This document shows, one piece after another, positions 10,992 through 19,323 of a DNA stretch of 64,000 nucleotides. The stretch lies in NCBI RefSeq assembly GCF_003143515.1, contig NZ_CP029343.1, forward strand, positions 2,976,001 to 3,040,000, written 5' to 3'. The number at the start of each line of letters is the position of its first letter. Positions within the stretch are counted from its first letter, which is position 1. The notes beneath the pieces are model-generated. The model was given only the letters and a program-made list of their open reading frames with translations, was not told the origin of the DNA and did no database searches. The translations under genes were made by a program, and so were the position numbers. The DNA comes from Massilia oculi. Lineage in GTDB: Bacteria; Pseudomonadota; Gammaproteobacteria; Burkholderiales; Burkholderiaceae_D.

Positions 10992-11537
10992 ATGTCTCAC
11001 CAATACATTTACGGAGCGGATGGCGAGCCTGCCTTCGTCGTGATTCCCTACGCTGAGTATTTGCTTGGCAACGGTTGCAGCGTTACGGAAAGCCAGCAAA
11101 TCGTCACTAATTCGCTACTCACCGCCGATGGGCTTTTCGTCCGGCTGCCCTATGGTGGGCCAGGAGCATCGATCGATCTTGTTCAGTTTATCGATGCCTG
11201 GATGCGGCGTGGAACTATTTCGATGTTGGCAATTAGTAAACGACGTCAAGGTTATGATCGGTTTCAGGGCGAGGCAGTAAATGGACTCGATGCGATCCTG
11301 CGGCGCTGCTTTCTTCCAAAGGACTCCCCTTACCGCAATGTGATGCAGGCTACGACAGGGGTGGTGGATGCTCTCGTGGAGACCGGCGTGTTCGCATACA
11401 GTGTTGAATCAATGCCAGGCTATTATCGCCCGGTGCAGTGCATTCGCATCGATGTTGATAAAGCGAAGGACTTCCTGCAAAAAAATGGTCCTGCAAAAAA
11501 TCCTTTGGATGTGCACGAATTTATCCTGCCCGTTTAG
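10992..11537 (+). CDS. Protein with antitoxin-like N-terminus, function unknown
   Basis: A 181-residue protein; AGGAG lies 5-9 bases before the ATG at 10992, so this start is preferred to the ATG at 10962. The first 30 residues (QYIYGADGEPAFVVIPYAEY) resemble the DxxGxPxxVVIPxxEY opening of Phd/YefM-like and related antitoxins. The remaining 150 residues, with LFVRLPYGGPGASIDLVQF and GYDRFQGEAVNGLDAILR, I do not recognise; the second looks like a region that binds a repeat or a nucleic acid but this is only impression. Codon use is less GC-biased than its neighbours, suggesting recent acquisition. No separate toxin gene is adjacent. Confidence 0.65.
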   Translation: MSHQYIYGADGEPAFVVIPYAEYLLGNGCSVTESQQIVTNSLLTADGLFVRLPYGGPGASIDLVQFIDAWMRRGTISMLAISKRRQGYDRFQGEAVNGLDAILRRCFLPKDSPYRNVMQATTGVVDALVETGVFAYSVESMPGYYRPVQCIRIDVDKAKDFLQKNGPAKNPLDVHEFILPV

Positions 11538-11594
11538 ATGACAGACGACGTCATGCGGATAGCCAGTCGCGAGCTAACCGCCCAAGTCTAATAG

Positions 11595-11613
11595 CCAGTC
11601 GCAAGCCGACTGG
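11595..11613. repeat. Short GC hairpin in the gap after the antitoxin-like gene
   Basis: CCAGTCG and CGACTGG pair around CAAGC. The sequence ATAGCCAGTCGC also occurs about 23 bases earlier. There is no U-tract, so this is not a standard terminator; it may be a REP-like element. Confidence 0.35.
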
Positions 11614-11681
11614 TTCGCGGCACCAGTCGTCGTGGCTGTTCTGTTGAGCCCATCGACCGCTGGGCCTTCGGCACAGGAGGA

Positions 11682-12168
11682 CTATGCCGATCGAATCGTG
11701 TAATCAGCCATCACCGACCAATCCCTTTCACCACCACCTGCATCGACAGCCTCGCCCATTCGAAGACGAACGGCCTCGAGCATCGGCAGCTTTCGTCCCA
11801 GCTGCTCTGCTGCCGCATGCGCAAGTCGCAAATCCTTCAAGCCCAGCGACGCCTTGGATCCCGGCTCGTGGCGATCGTGAAGGATATTGGCCGAATAGAC
11901 CTGATATGAACGGCTCGATATGCACCAGCTTTCCGCGCGCCTGCGCCAGCGCTCCCGTCTCCAGCAACACACCGCGGATCGCCGCATCGTCGGACAGCAT
12001 CGTGAAGGCGACATCCGCCTGCAGCGCCTGCGCCGGCGTCTCCACCATCCGCACGCCCGCGACGTCTCCCCCAGAACGATTCCACGCCTTCACCGCATGC
12101 CCGGCCGCAGCCAGATTGCGCGCAATCTCGCGGCCCATTGCACCCAGCCCGATGATGCCGATCTCCAT
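11682..12168 (-). pseudogene. Remnant of a 6PGDH/3-hydroxyisobutyrate-dehydrogenase-like NAD(P) oxidoreductase, internal deletion
   Basis: The N-terminal Rossmann part is intact and starts MEIGIIGLGAMGREIARNLA with the GxGxxG dinucleotide motif; it runs to LVHIEP (about 85 residues). A different frame then encodes only the far C-terminus: HEPGSKASLGLKDLRLA, then KLPMLEAVRLRMGEAVDAG and RDWSVMADYTIRSA. In intact relatives (about 290 residues) some 130 residues lie between these blocks, so the middle is deleted and the frame shifted. The catalytic lysine region is missing and the product cannot be active. The start overlaps the stop of the SDR remnant by one base, the trace of a former operon. 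Confidence 0.85.
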
Positions 12169-12317
12169 CAGCGCATGCCCCCCGAACCCAGGATGATCTC
12201 GCCCGTCACCCGGCCGGCATCGCTTGACGCGAGAAAGGCAACGATCGGCGCAATGTCCTGCACCTGGCCGGCCCGGCCGAGCGGTGTCCGTTTCTCGTGC
12301 CAGGCCTGAAAGTCGGA
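12168..12317 (-). pseudogene. C-terminal stump of a short-chain dehydrogenase
   Basis: Only the last ~47 residues are recognisable: RTPLGRAGQVQDIAPIVAFL followed by SSDAGRVTGEIILGSGG, the usual C-terminal segment of an SDR. Upstream in the same frame the sequence stops resembling the family near 12317, where the LysR remnant on the other strand begins. The Rossmann motif and the YxxxK active site are absent. Confidence 0.8.
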
Positions 12318-12324
12318 TCCGATC

Positions 12325-12532
12325 GCCCCTACGCGGCATGGGCATTGCAGTGCTGCCAAGGCCGCTTGGCGATGCACTCTCTGGATTGCAGCGCATCGAC
12401 CTGCCCGATCGTCCCCCGAGCCGGGATATCGGGGTGGGCTATCACCACGATTTGCGGCATATGGACCGCCTGCGGGCGATGCTGGATATCGCCGATACGA
12501 TGCTGTCGAATGCCGCGACCGCAGCGCCATGA
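12325..12532 (+). pseudogene. C-terminal stump of a LysR-family regulator
   Basis: The plus-strand frame encodes GMGIAVLPRPLGDALSGLQR, then PPSRDIGVGYHHDLRHMDRL and RAMLDIADTMLSNAA, which matches the end of the effector domain of LysR proteins. The DNA-binding domain and most of the effector domain are missing. LysR and SDR genes are often divergent partners; here both have lost their 5' halves at the same point. Confidence 0.75.
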
Positions 12533-12547
12533 TCGGATCGTGCTGTA

Positions 12548-12594
12548 AACAGCAAGAATGATCAGTGACCATGCTGGACCGTCTAGGTAACCTT
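12548..12594 (+). repeat. 47-bp repeat, copy 1, upstream of the sigma-54 activator gene
   Basis: This sequence matches 17375-17421 at 41 of 47 positions in the same orientation. Shared blocks are GATCAGTGAC, GCTGGACCGT and TAGGTAACCT. The core ACC-N5-GGT is an inverted repeat conserved in both copies. It lies about 50 bp before the activator start. Confidence 0.85.
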
Positions 12595-12641
12595 CACTCA
12601 TTCAATATACTTTCTAACCATCGAATGGGAGCAGCAGTGAA

Positions 12642-14333
12642 ATGATCGAATTTCCCGAAGACCTGGACCTGCGGCGGCTCATCCGCTTCTCGCCAGACGA
12701 CGGCTCGATCTGGCTGTCCGAAAGCCGCATGCTGCTGCTCCATGCGGCATCGTTAGGCGGCTTGCGCGAAGAAATGATGAATTCGGTCGGTAAGGAGTTC
12801 ACACGGCGCATGTTCACCCGCATGGGATTTGCGTCAGGAACGCGCGATGCTGAATTGGCGCGCAAGATTCGTGGCAACCTGACGATCGAGGAAGCGTTTG
12901 CAACGGGGCCGCAGATGCACATGCTCGAGGGCGGCGTGCAGGTCATTCCCGTGCTCGGCCATATGGACGTCGACAAAGGCGAATTCCATGGTGAGTTCAT
13001 CTGGCGTAACTCGTGGGAAGCCGCCGCCCACGTCAATTCCTTCGGTCCGCAGCAGGACGCCGTATGCTGGAGCCTGATCGGTTACGCCTCCGGCTATACG
13101 TCTGCCTTCATGGGACGCTTCATCCTGTTCAAGGAAACGAAGTGCATCGGCTGTTCGGACGAAGAATGCAGGATCGTCGGCAAGCCTGTCGAGGAATGGC
13201 CTGACGCGCAGGACTTCACGCCTTACTTCGAGCCCGAGTCCATCGTATCTCAGCTGCTGGAGCTTTCATCCCAGGTCGACATGCTGCGCAGCAGCCTGAA
13301 GACATACCGCAGCCTCGAGGACATGGTCGGCGAATCGCCAAGCTTCAGGCAGGCCTATCGCCTCGTCGAGAAAGCTGCCGAAACCAACGTCACGGTACTG
13401 TTGTCAGGTGAAACCGGTGTCGGCAAGGAACGCTTCGCGCGTGCCATCCATCACCGGAGCCGGCGCGCAGACAAGGCTTTTGTGACGATCAATTGCGCCG
13501 CGCTTCCGCACGATCTGATCGAGGCGGAGCTGTTCGGCGTCGAAAGGGGCGCTTATACCGGCGCCACCAGCTCACGCGCGGGCAAGTTCGAACGTGCCGA
13601 CGGAGGGACGCTCTTCCTCGACGAACTTGGCGAGCTGCCACTGGCCTCGCAGGCGAAACTGCTGCGCGCGCTGCAGGAAGGTGAAATCGAGCGGCTTGGC
13701 GACGAGCGTCCGCGCAAGGTCGATGTGCGTATCGTCGCGGCAACCAACATCGACCTGCCGGAGGCCGTCAAGGCTGGACGCTTCCGCGCCGACTTGTACT
13801 ATCGCCTGAGCGTCTACCCTATCCTCATCCCGCCATTGCGCGAGCGCCGCAGCGATATCCCCTCGATGGTATCGATGATGGTGGACAAGTTCTGCGCGCT
13901 GCACGAAAAGCGCGTTGCTGGCGTGACCGACCAGGCCATGCAGGCGCTGGTGGCATACAGCTGGCCTGGCAATGTTCGGGAACTTGGGAACATGATCGAA
14001 CGCGGGGTCATTCTGGCGGCACAGGGCGATTGGATCGAGAGCCGGGATCTGTTTCCGAACTTCGTGCTCCCGGAGATGGAGCGCGTTGCAGTCGACAAAG
14101 CCGGGGCACTTGAAAACCCTGAGCAAGAACGTAAAAGCACGCTGTGTGACCAGATTCTCCAGAGTCAAATGTCGCTCGAAGACATGGAGAATATGGTGTT
14201 GCGCGAAGCGGTCGTACGCAGCAAGGGCAACCTGTCCGGCGCCGCGCGGATGCTGGGTATCACCAGGCCGCAGCTCAGTTACCGGCTAAAACGTTCCAGA
14301 ATCGACAGCGCCGAAGATCCCGTACAAATCTGA
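12642..14333 (+). CDS. XylR/DmpR-type sigma-54-dependent activator
   Basis: A 563-residue bacterial enhancer-binding protein. Domains in order: XylR_N sensor (about 12-115), V4R-type domain (about 135-200) with CIGCSDEEC near its end, the zinc-ligand region of the MopR/DmpR class, AAA+ domain (about 230-455), and Fis-type HTH (about 520-555). The Walker A GETGVGKE lies near residue 257. The sigma-54 contact loop is GAYTGA (near 302), the accepted variant of GAFTGA. Relatives bind phenols or alkylbenzenes directly and activate catabolic operons; the effector here is unknown. A consensus sigma-54 promoter with a XylR-like upstream site lies 1.6 kb away, and a 47-bp repeat precedes this gene. 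Confidence 0.95.
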   Translation: MIEFPEDLDLRRLIRFSPDDGSIWLSESRMLLLHAASLGGLREEMMNSVGKEFTRRMFTRMGFASGTRDAELARKIRGNLTIEEAFATGPQMHMLEGGVQVIPVLGHMDVDKGEFHGEFIWRNSWEAAAHVNSFGPQQDAVCWSLIGYASGYTSAFMGRFILFKETKCIGCSDEECRIVGKPVEEWPDAQDFTPYFEPESIVSQLLELSSQVDMLRSSLKTYRSLEDMVGESPSFRQAYRLVEKAAETNVTVLLSGETGVGKERFARAIHHRSRRADKAFVTINCAALPHDLIEAELFGVERGAYTGATSSRAGKFERADGGTLFLDELGELPLASQAKLLRALQEGEIERLGDERPRKVDVRIVAATNIDLPEAVKAGRFRADLYYRLSVYPILIPPLRERRSDIPSMVSMMVDKFCALHEKRVAGVTDQAMQALVAYSWPGNVRELGNMIERGVILAAQGDWIESRDLFPNFVLPEMERVAVDKAGALENPEQERKSTLCDQILQSQMSLEDMENMVLREAVVRSKGNLSGAARMLGITRPQLSYRLKRSRIDSAEDPVQI

Positions 14334-14355
14334 ATTCACCGGACTGGCAAGCATC

Positions 14356-15240
14356 TCAAACGGGTGGTGCTTTGTCAAAATATTCGGTGAGGAGGTCGGT
14401 CAGGACGCGAACCTTCCGGGTCGTGCGCTGGCCAGGCGGGCGCACGACATAGGCGCCGGCTGGCGGCAAGGGATACTTGCGCAGGACTGGCACCAGCGAT
14501 CCCGCATCCAGATGGTCGCGCACCAGCCCTGTGGGAAGGCAGGCGATACCCAGTCCGGCTAATGTGGCAGCAAGCAGGGCGTTGCAATTGTCGGCCTTGA
14601 AGCGTCCTTGCGGGCGCACAGTGACATTGGCGTCTCCATCCCTGAGGTGCCATGCTTCCGTTCCCTGCAGGAGGGCCTGGTGGTGGTGGAGTTCTTCCAG
14701 GTTCTCGGGGGAGCCAGCCTGCTCGACGTAGGCCGGGCTGGCCACCAGCGTCCTGTGGATCGGGCCGATGCGGCGCGCGACCAGGTTCGAGTCTTGCAGG
14801 TAGCCGAGCCGGATCGCGCAATCGTAGCCCTCCCCGATGAGATCGACGACCTGGTCGCTGTAACAGGTGTGGATGTTGAGCAGTGGGTAGCGCCGCGCCA
14901 TGTCGGCGATCACGGGCGCGAAATGCGTCGAGCCCAGGGACAGTGGCGCGGCAATCCGCAAGCGTCCGCACAGCTCGCCCGCCGGATGGATCGCTTCCCG
15001 GGCCAGGTCGATCTCGGCGCAGGCCCGGGACGCATAGTGCATGAAGGTCGCGCCGGCTTCCGTCAGCGCCGCGCCACGGGTCGTGCGCGACAGCAGTTGC
15101 AGTCCCAGCTCGTCTTCAAGACGGGCGAGGCGGCGGCTCACGACCGATTTCGACAAGCTGAGCCGCGATGCCGCCGGCGAGATGCCGCCCGCGCCGGCAA
15201 CTTCGACGAAGGTCTGCAGTACATCGATGTCCACTTTCAT
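14356..15240 (-). CDS. LysR-family regulator, AaeR/DsdC-like branch
   Basis: A 294-residue LysR protein with the winged helix in residues 1-62 (ISPAASRLSLSKSVVSRRLA, LEDELGLQLLSRTTRG). The Lys-Ser-Val-Val-Ser recognition helix and the TTRGAALTEAG that follows are typical of the large branch regulating oxidoreductase genes. It is 52 bp downstream of the exported SnoaL-like gene on the same strand, so both may be read from the sigma-54 promoter, and convergent with the XylR-type activator with 22 bp between them. Confidence 0.92.
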   Translation of the reverse strand: MKVDIDVLQTFVEVAGAGGISPAASRLSLSKSVVSRRLARLEDELGLQLLSRTTRGAALTEAGATFMHYASRACAEIDLAREAIHPAGELCGRLRIAAPLSLGSTHFAPVIADMARRYPLLNIHTCYSDQVVDLIGEGYDCAIRLGYLQDSNLVARRIGPIHRTLVASPAYVEQAGSPENLEELHHHQALLQGTEAWHLRDGDANVTVRPQGRFKADNCNALLAATLAGLGIACLPTGLVRDHLDAGSLVPVLRKYPLPPAGAYVVRPPGQRTTRKVRVLTDLLTEYFDKAPPV

Positions 15241-15292
15241 GCTCCCGTCTTGTCCACGCCGCCTTGCTCACCATTGAGGATCGGCATGCTGC

Positions 15293-15904
15293 TTACTTGC
15301 CCTTGCCGACTTCAAATGCCGGCGCGTCCGGATCGGTCTTGACGATCCAGCTGCCGCTTTGCCGGAACGACGATGCGGACGCATAGGTGTCTTCCATGAA
15401 CTGGAAATAATGGATTTGCCCGTTCCTGACTTTCGCGAGGATCGAGAATGGGGAACGGAACGTCGTGCCGACCGCCACCGAACGGTAGGTGAACGTCCCG
15501 AACACGGCGACGCTCTCGCCGCTGCCAAACATGTCGGTGACCTTGAAGTCCTCGATTTTCCAGTATTTGGCCACGCGGCTGAATGTGCTGCTGAATCCTT
15601 CCGGACCTGTCGACGTTCCCGCCCAGGGCTCGATCTTCTTCAGCTCCGGGTTGTCGAAGTTCAGCGAAACATAGGTTGCGTCGGCGGCGACCAGGCGCCT
15701 GGCCGCGGCGCCGACCTTGTCCGGTGCGGTATTTTCAAGGAACTCCTTGACGACATCGAGTGGCGCGCGCTGTTGCTGGGCAAACGCAGCAGATGGGACG
15801 AGCAGGACACCGGCAGTCATCAGGATGGCGCCGATGGAAACCACAGTTGCTGGAAAAGCGCGCCGCCCAGGGCCGGTGCTGGCAGTTACGAATAGTGCGT
15901 TCAT
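15293..15904 (-). CDS. Exported SnoaL/NTF2-like protein
   Basis: A 203-residue protein with an N-terminal signal sequence ending in PSAAFA, probably cleaved before QQQRAP. The mature part reads as an NTF2/SnoaL-like alpha+beta barrel, with VVKEFLENTAPDKV, a YVSLNFDNPELK strand and the C-terminal GQIHYFQFMEDTYASA typical of SnoaL-like polyketide-cyclase/isomerase folds. No catalytic activity can be assigned. AAGGA precedes the ATG. A consensus sigma-54 promoter sits 57-75 bp upstream, making this the first gene of a unit probably controlled by the adjacent XylR-type activator. Confidence 0.85.
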   Translation of the reverse strand: MNALFVTASTGPGRRAFPATVVSIGAILMTAGVLLVPSAAFAQQQRAPLDVVKEFLENTAPDKVGAAARRLVAADATYVSLNFDNPELKKIEPWAGTSTGPEGFSSTFSRVAKYWKIEDFKVTDMFGSGESVAVFGTFTYRSVAVGTTFRSPFSILAKVRNGQIHYFQFMEDTYASASSFRQSGSWIVKTDPDAPAFEVGKGK

Positions 15905-15960
15905 GTTGATTCCTTAATGTAGGGGGCACTCAGGTCAGCTAGATCCGTTGAACCATTTCT

Positions 15961-15979
15961 ATTGCAAGCGTCGTGCCAG
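15961..15979 (-). promoter_or_regulatory. Consensus sigma-54 (-24/-12) promoter
   Basis: On the minus strand, CTGGCACG-N4-TTGCAAT matches the RpoN consensus YTGGCACG-N4-TTGCW at every specified base. The GG (15976-15977) and GC (15964-15965) are separated by exactly 10 bases. Transcription would start near 15952, giving a leader of about 48 bases to the ATG at 15904. Confidence 0.9.
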
Positions 15980-16081
15980 CATTGCTTTTGTGTGATGCAA
16001 TATGTGACCTTTTTCGAATGTAGATTTTTCTCGGAATACAGGAATATGCTGCGCCGCAGCACGGCATTCCCTGAGCTGATT

Positions 16082-16138
16082 TTTATCATTTGATTAAATT
16101 CCGTTACTGGCGCGCGCAAGAATTATCGAGATCATCAA
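16082..16138. promoter_or_regulatory. Probable upstream activator sites for the XylR-type regulator
   Basis: TTTATCATTTGATTAA (16082-16097) matches the XylR/DmpR enhancer palindrome TTGATCAATTGATCAA at 13 of 16 positions. A weaker related sequence (GATCATCAA half-site) is at 16123-16138, about 40 bp further. The first is centred about 113 bp upstream of the -24 element, a normal distance for these enhancers. The remainder of the 430-bp gap between 15905 and 16335 shows no gene. Confidence 0.65.
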
Positions 16139-16335
16139 ATGAGCAAAGCCGGCGAGGATCGGTTGTCCTGGGCGGCCGTGAACGTGAGAGGGTTGCACGT
16201 CAGGCTACTGACCTTCGCGTCGGATGGCGCTACCGCCAGGTGGTGAGGAACAGCACAATGGCCATTCACGCAATGCCGTGTCGTCCGGCCTGCCCCGGAG
16301 ATCCAACCCCGCTACCAGAAGGAGCGCAGAAGACC

Positions 16336-16980
16336 ATGACCACCGAAAAAATTCGCAATCCACATACCGATCACCTCCTGACACCCCAGAATGCGGCGCT
16401 GATCATCATCGACTACCAGCCGGTTCAGGTCTCGTCGATCCGCTCGATGCCGCGCGACGAGCTGGTGTTCAATATCGTGAGCACTGCCAAGGCGGCGTTG
16501 AATTACGAGCTGCCCATCATCCACTCGACCGTCAATGTCGCGACCGGCCGCAACAAGCCGCCGATCGCCGAGCTGCAGGAGGTGCTCGGCCACCTGCCGA
16601 CCTACGACCGTACCTCCATCAACAGCTGGGAAGATATCGAGTTCAAGGAGGCGGTCAAGGCGCTCGGCCGCAAGAAGCTGATCATGACCGCGCTGTGGAC
16701 CGAGGCCTGCCTGACCTTCCCGGCGCTCGACGCGATCCAGGAAGGCTACGAAGTCTACGTGCCGGTCGATGCGGTGGGCGGCACCTCGCTCGGTGCGCAC
16801 GAGGCGGCCTTGCGCCGCATGGAACAGGCCGGCGTGAAGCTCATCAGCCGGGTCCAGATGTACTGCGAGCTCCAGCGCGACTGGTCGCGCGCTGCGACAG
16901 TGCCGGGCTTCATGGGCGTCTTCGAGAACCACGACGGCTTCAATGCCGAAAAGGCGCTGCACGGCGCGGCCACGAAGTAA
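16336..16980 (+). CDS. Isochorismatase-family cysteine hydrolase (YcaC-like)
   Basis: A 214-residue hydrolase. The start is the ATG at 16336, 10 bases after AGAAGGAG; upstream codons in frame do not resemble the family. The triad is visible as Asp26 (in ALIIIDYQP), Lys74 (in GRNKPP) and Cys125 (in WTEACLTFPALDA). RTSINSWED matches the YcaC-like pattern. The substrate of this subgroup is unknown; relatives hydrolyse amides or N-carbamoyl compounds. A hairpin separates it from the monooxygenase gene 65 bp downstream, and the two probably form an operon. Confidence 0.92.
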   Translation: MTTEKIRNPHTDHLLTPQNAALIIIDYQPVQVSSIRSMPRDELVFNIVSTAKAALNYELPIIHSTVNVATGRNKPPIAELQEVLGHLPTYDRTSINSWEDIEFKEAVKALGRKKLIMTALWTEACLTFPALDAIQEGYEVYVPVDAVGGTSLGAHEAALRRMEQAGVKLISRVQMYCELQRDWSRAATVPGFMGVFENHDGFNAEKALHGAATK

Positions 16981-16992
16981 GCGGCAAGTCCG

Positions 16993-17018
16993 AGGGCGGC
17001 CGTACGCGAGGCCGCCCT
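16993..17018 (+). terminator. Intercistronic GC hairpin
   Basis: AGGGCGGCC and GGCCGCCCT form a perfect 9-bp stem around GTACGCGA. There is no U-tract, so it more likely protects or attenuates the upstream message than ends transcription outright. Confidence 0.5.
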
Positions 17019-17045
17019 GTGATCGACCATCAAGGAATGAAGCGA

Positions 17046-17342
17046 ATGAGCGAATTATTCATCGTCGTCGGACTCAAGGCGAAAGAAGGCAAGGAAGACG
17101 AACTGCGCCGCGACCTGGCCAGCCTGGTCGAACCCTCGCGCAAGGAGGACGGCAATATCCGTTACGACCTGTTCGAAGACAGGGACATGCCGGGGCACTT
17201 CGTGTTCGTGGAAGAGTGGGCATCCACCGAGGCGCGCGACCGGCATCACGAGCATGGCCCGCACATCGTGCGTTTCCACGAGAACGGCGTGGACAACGTC
17301 GAGAAGACGGAATTCGCACGCATGCTCAGGCGCGTCGCCTGA
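17046..17342 (+). CDS. Antibiotic-biosynthesis-monooxygenase (ABM) domain protein
   Basis: A 98-residue single-domain protein of the ABM/YgiN ferredoxin-like fold: ELFIVVGLKAKEGKEDELRR opens the first strand-helix unit, then EDGNIRYDLFEDRDMPGHFV and FVEEWASTEARDRHH, the standard pattern. Such proteins act as small quinol or polyketide monooxygenases or as quinone-handling partners. The ATG at 17046 follows AAGGA with good spacing; an ATG at 17037 touches that site and is less likely. Downstream of the isochorismatase-like gene. Confidence 0.9.
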   Translation: MSELFIVVGLKAKEGKEDELRRDLASLVEPSRKEDGNIRYDLFEDRDMPGHFVFVEEWASTEARDRHHEHGPHIVRFHENGVDNVEKTEFARMLRRVA

Positions 17343-17374
17343 GCTCCTGCACGGATGAGCAGAATCGTCCTGCG

Positions 17375-17421
17375 AACAGCATGAACGATCAGTGACTACG
17401 CTGGACCGTATAGGTAACCTC
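17375..17421 (+). repeat. 47-bp repeat, copy 2, upstream of the amidohydrolase gene
   Basis: This matches 12548-12594 at 41 of 47 positions. It ends 92 bp before the amidohydrolase start, in the only sizeable gap before that operon, so a shared operator or promoter element is likely. The conserved core ACC-N5-GGT is an inverted repeat. Confidence 0.85.
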
Positions 17422-17513
17422 TTCCCCATCACACCACCCCGCTGCCGAGTCCGGTTCACCGACCGCGACCGGTGCAGCGTGGTGTCCTATACATCGATAA
17501 CTGGGGAACGAGA

Positions 17514-19322
17514 TTGAAACGAATAATCCTGATCGGATGCATGCTGGTAAGCGGCTTCACCAATGCCCAGGCACAAGGAAAGCAAGAAACGCCAGGCGCC
17601 GACCTGATCGTCCATAACGCCAGGATCCACACCGGCAATCCGGCCCAACCTTCGGCCTCCGCCGTGGCCGTCAAGAACGGCCGCATCTACTCGGTCGGCA
17701 CCGATGCCGAAGTGCTCGGCCTGAAGAACGCCAACACGAAAGTCATCGATTCCCGCGGTCGCCGCCTCATCCCCGGCATCATCGACGCCCACACCCACGT
17801 GCTCAACGAACTCGGCTACAACTACACCCTGCGCTGGGACGGCGTGCCGACGCTGCGCCGGGCCATGCAAATGCTGAGCGAGCAAGCCAAGCGCACGCCG
17901 GAGGGCCACTGGGTCAAGGTGGTCGGCGGCTGGTCGCCATACCAGTTCGAGGAGAACCGCTTCCCCACCGTGGACGAACTGCGCAAGGCCGTCCCCAACC
18001 ATCCCCTGATCGTGCAGTACGCCTACAACCGCGGCTTCATGAACCAGCTGGCGATGGACGCCTTCGGCGTGGGCACCGACAAGTTCCCCAACCTGCCGGG
18101 AACCGAGCTGGAAAAGGATGCGCAAGGCCGCTACACCGGCGTGGTCCACGGCTACACCTTCACCTTCATCGCCATGGAAACCATGGTCCCCCAGCTCACC
18201 CCGGACGAGGAAGTGAGCTCGCTGGTTCAGCTTGTTCATAGTCTCAACCGCGTCGGGGTCACGTCCATCGTCGATGCGGGAACGGGCTTCCGCGGCTATC
18301 CCAAGGCCGTGCGCACCGTGGATGCCCTCGCCCGCGACAACCGCCTCAATATCCGCATGCCCTTCATGGACATCCAGTTCGGCGATGGCGCCGACTTCAA
18401 CGTGGTGGATGCGCAGATCACGGCGATCACGAAGACGGCGCCGATCGCTCCCGGCCACAACCTGCATCCGCACCTGGCCCACGGTCACTCCTACCAGGGC
18501 GCCGGCGAGCTGCTGTCGGTGGAGGTGCACGACCACGAGAACTTCGACCGTCCGACGCTCGTCATCGAGCCGGTCAAGATGCATCAACTGGTCGAGCGGG
18601 ATATCTCCAAGCTGGTCCAGCGGCGCATTCCCTTCAGCGAGCACATCACCTACGACGAGAACATCACGCCCTTCCTCGATGCGCTCGAGAAGCTCAACCA
18701 GAAGATGCCGCTCGACGGCCTGCGCTGGAGCCTGGAACACGCCGAGACCATCAGTCCAGCCAATATCGCCCGCGTGAAGGCACTGGGCGGCGGCATCGCC
18801 CTGGACACCAAGATGGCGCTGCACGGCGACAGCTTCGTCAAGACCCACGGCCGCGACAAAGCGTTGATCACCCCGCGCCTGCGCGAGCTCGTCGACAGCG
18901 GCGTGCCGCTGGCCATGACCACCGACGCCTTCCGCGCCGCTTCGTTCAATCCCTGGATCGGCATCAGCTGGATGGTGTCCGGCAAGTCGATCTCCGGCGC
19001 TGAAATCCTGGCCAAGAATAACCGCCTCACACGTGACGAGGCCTTGAGGCTGTTCACGCGTAATGCGGCGTGGTTCATGAACACCGAATCCGAGATGGGC
19101 ATGATCGCCCCCGGCCACCTCGCCGACTTCGCGCTGCTGGACCGGGATTACTTCACGGTGCCGGAAGCCCAGATCAAGTCCGTCTCCTCGGTCCTGACGG
19201 TCATGGATGGCCGGGTGGTGTACGGCGCGCAGGACTACCGGTCGCTGTCGCCGGTATTGCCCGAGATCCTGCCTGCATGGTCGCCGATCAAGCACTTCGG
19301 CGGCTATTACCAGGCCCGGTAA
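17514..19322 (+). CDS. Exported YtcJ-like metal-dependent amidohydrolase
   Basis: A 602-residue protein starting at a TTG, placed 7 bases after GGGGA; this start gives a clean signal peptide KRIILIGCMLVSGFTNAQA, whereas upstream starts bury it. The metal site opens with IIDAHTHVLNE, and the family's later motifs LRWSLEHAE and MTTDAF are present. YtcJ-type enzymes (amidohydrolase_3) hydrolyse N-substituted formamides or similar C-N bonds; the substrate here is unknown. A porin gene begins two bases after its stop, so uptake and periplasmic hydrolysis are coupled. Confidence 0.9.
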   Translation: MKRIILIGCMLVSGFTNAQAQGKQETPGADLIVHNARIHTGNPAQPSASAVAVKNGRIYSVGTDAEVLGLKNANTKVIDSRGRRLIPGIIDAHTHVLNELGYNYTLRWDGVPTLRRAMQMLSEQAKRTPEGHWVKVVGGWSPYQFEENRFPTVDELRKAVPNHPLIVQYAYNRGFMNQLAMDAFGVGTDKFPNLPGTELEKDAQGRYTGVVHGYTFTFIAMETMVPQLTPDEEVSSLVQLVHSLNRVGVTSIVDAGTGFRGYPKAVRTVDALARDNRLNIRMPFMDIQFGDGADFNVVDAQITAITKTAPIAPGHNLHPHLAHGHSYQGAGELLSVEVHDHENFDRPTLVIEPVKMHQLVERDISKLVQRRIPFSEHITYDENITPFLDALEKLNQKMPLDGLRWSLEHAETISPANIARVKALGGGIALDTKMALHGDSFVKTHGRDKALITPRLRELVDSGVPLAMTTDAFRAASFNPWIGISWMVSGKSISGAEILAKNNRLTRDEALRLFTRNAAWFMNTESEMGMIAPGHLADFALLDRDYFTVPEAQIKSVSSVLTVMDGRVVYGAQDYRSLSPVLPEILPAWSPIKHFGGYYQAR

Positions 19323-19323
19323 G

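Noticed and set aside
11684..12196. Plus-strand frame with an AGGAGG site over the oxidoreductase remnant
   Set aside because: The translated sequence is Pro/Ala/Ser-rich without a family, while the minus strand carries clear oxidoreductase fragments. The good ribosome-binding site is probably chance.
17385..17420. TGGACC in the 47-bp repeat as a sigma-54 -24 element
   Set aside because: No -12 TTGC follows at the correct distance in either copy, so the repeat is not an RpoN promoter.
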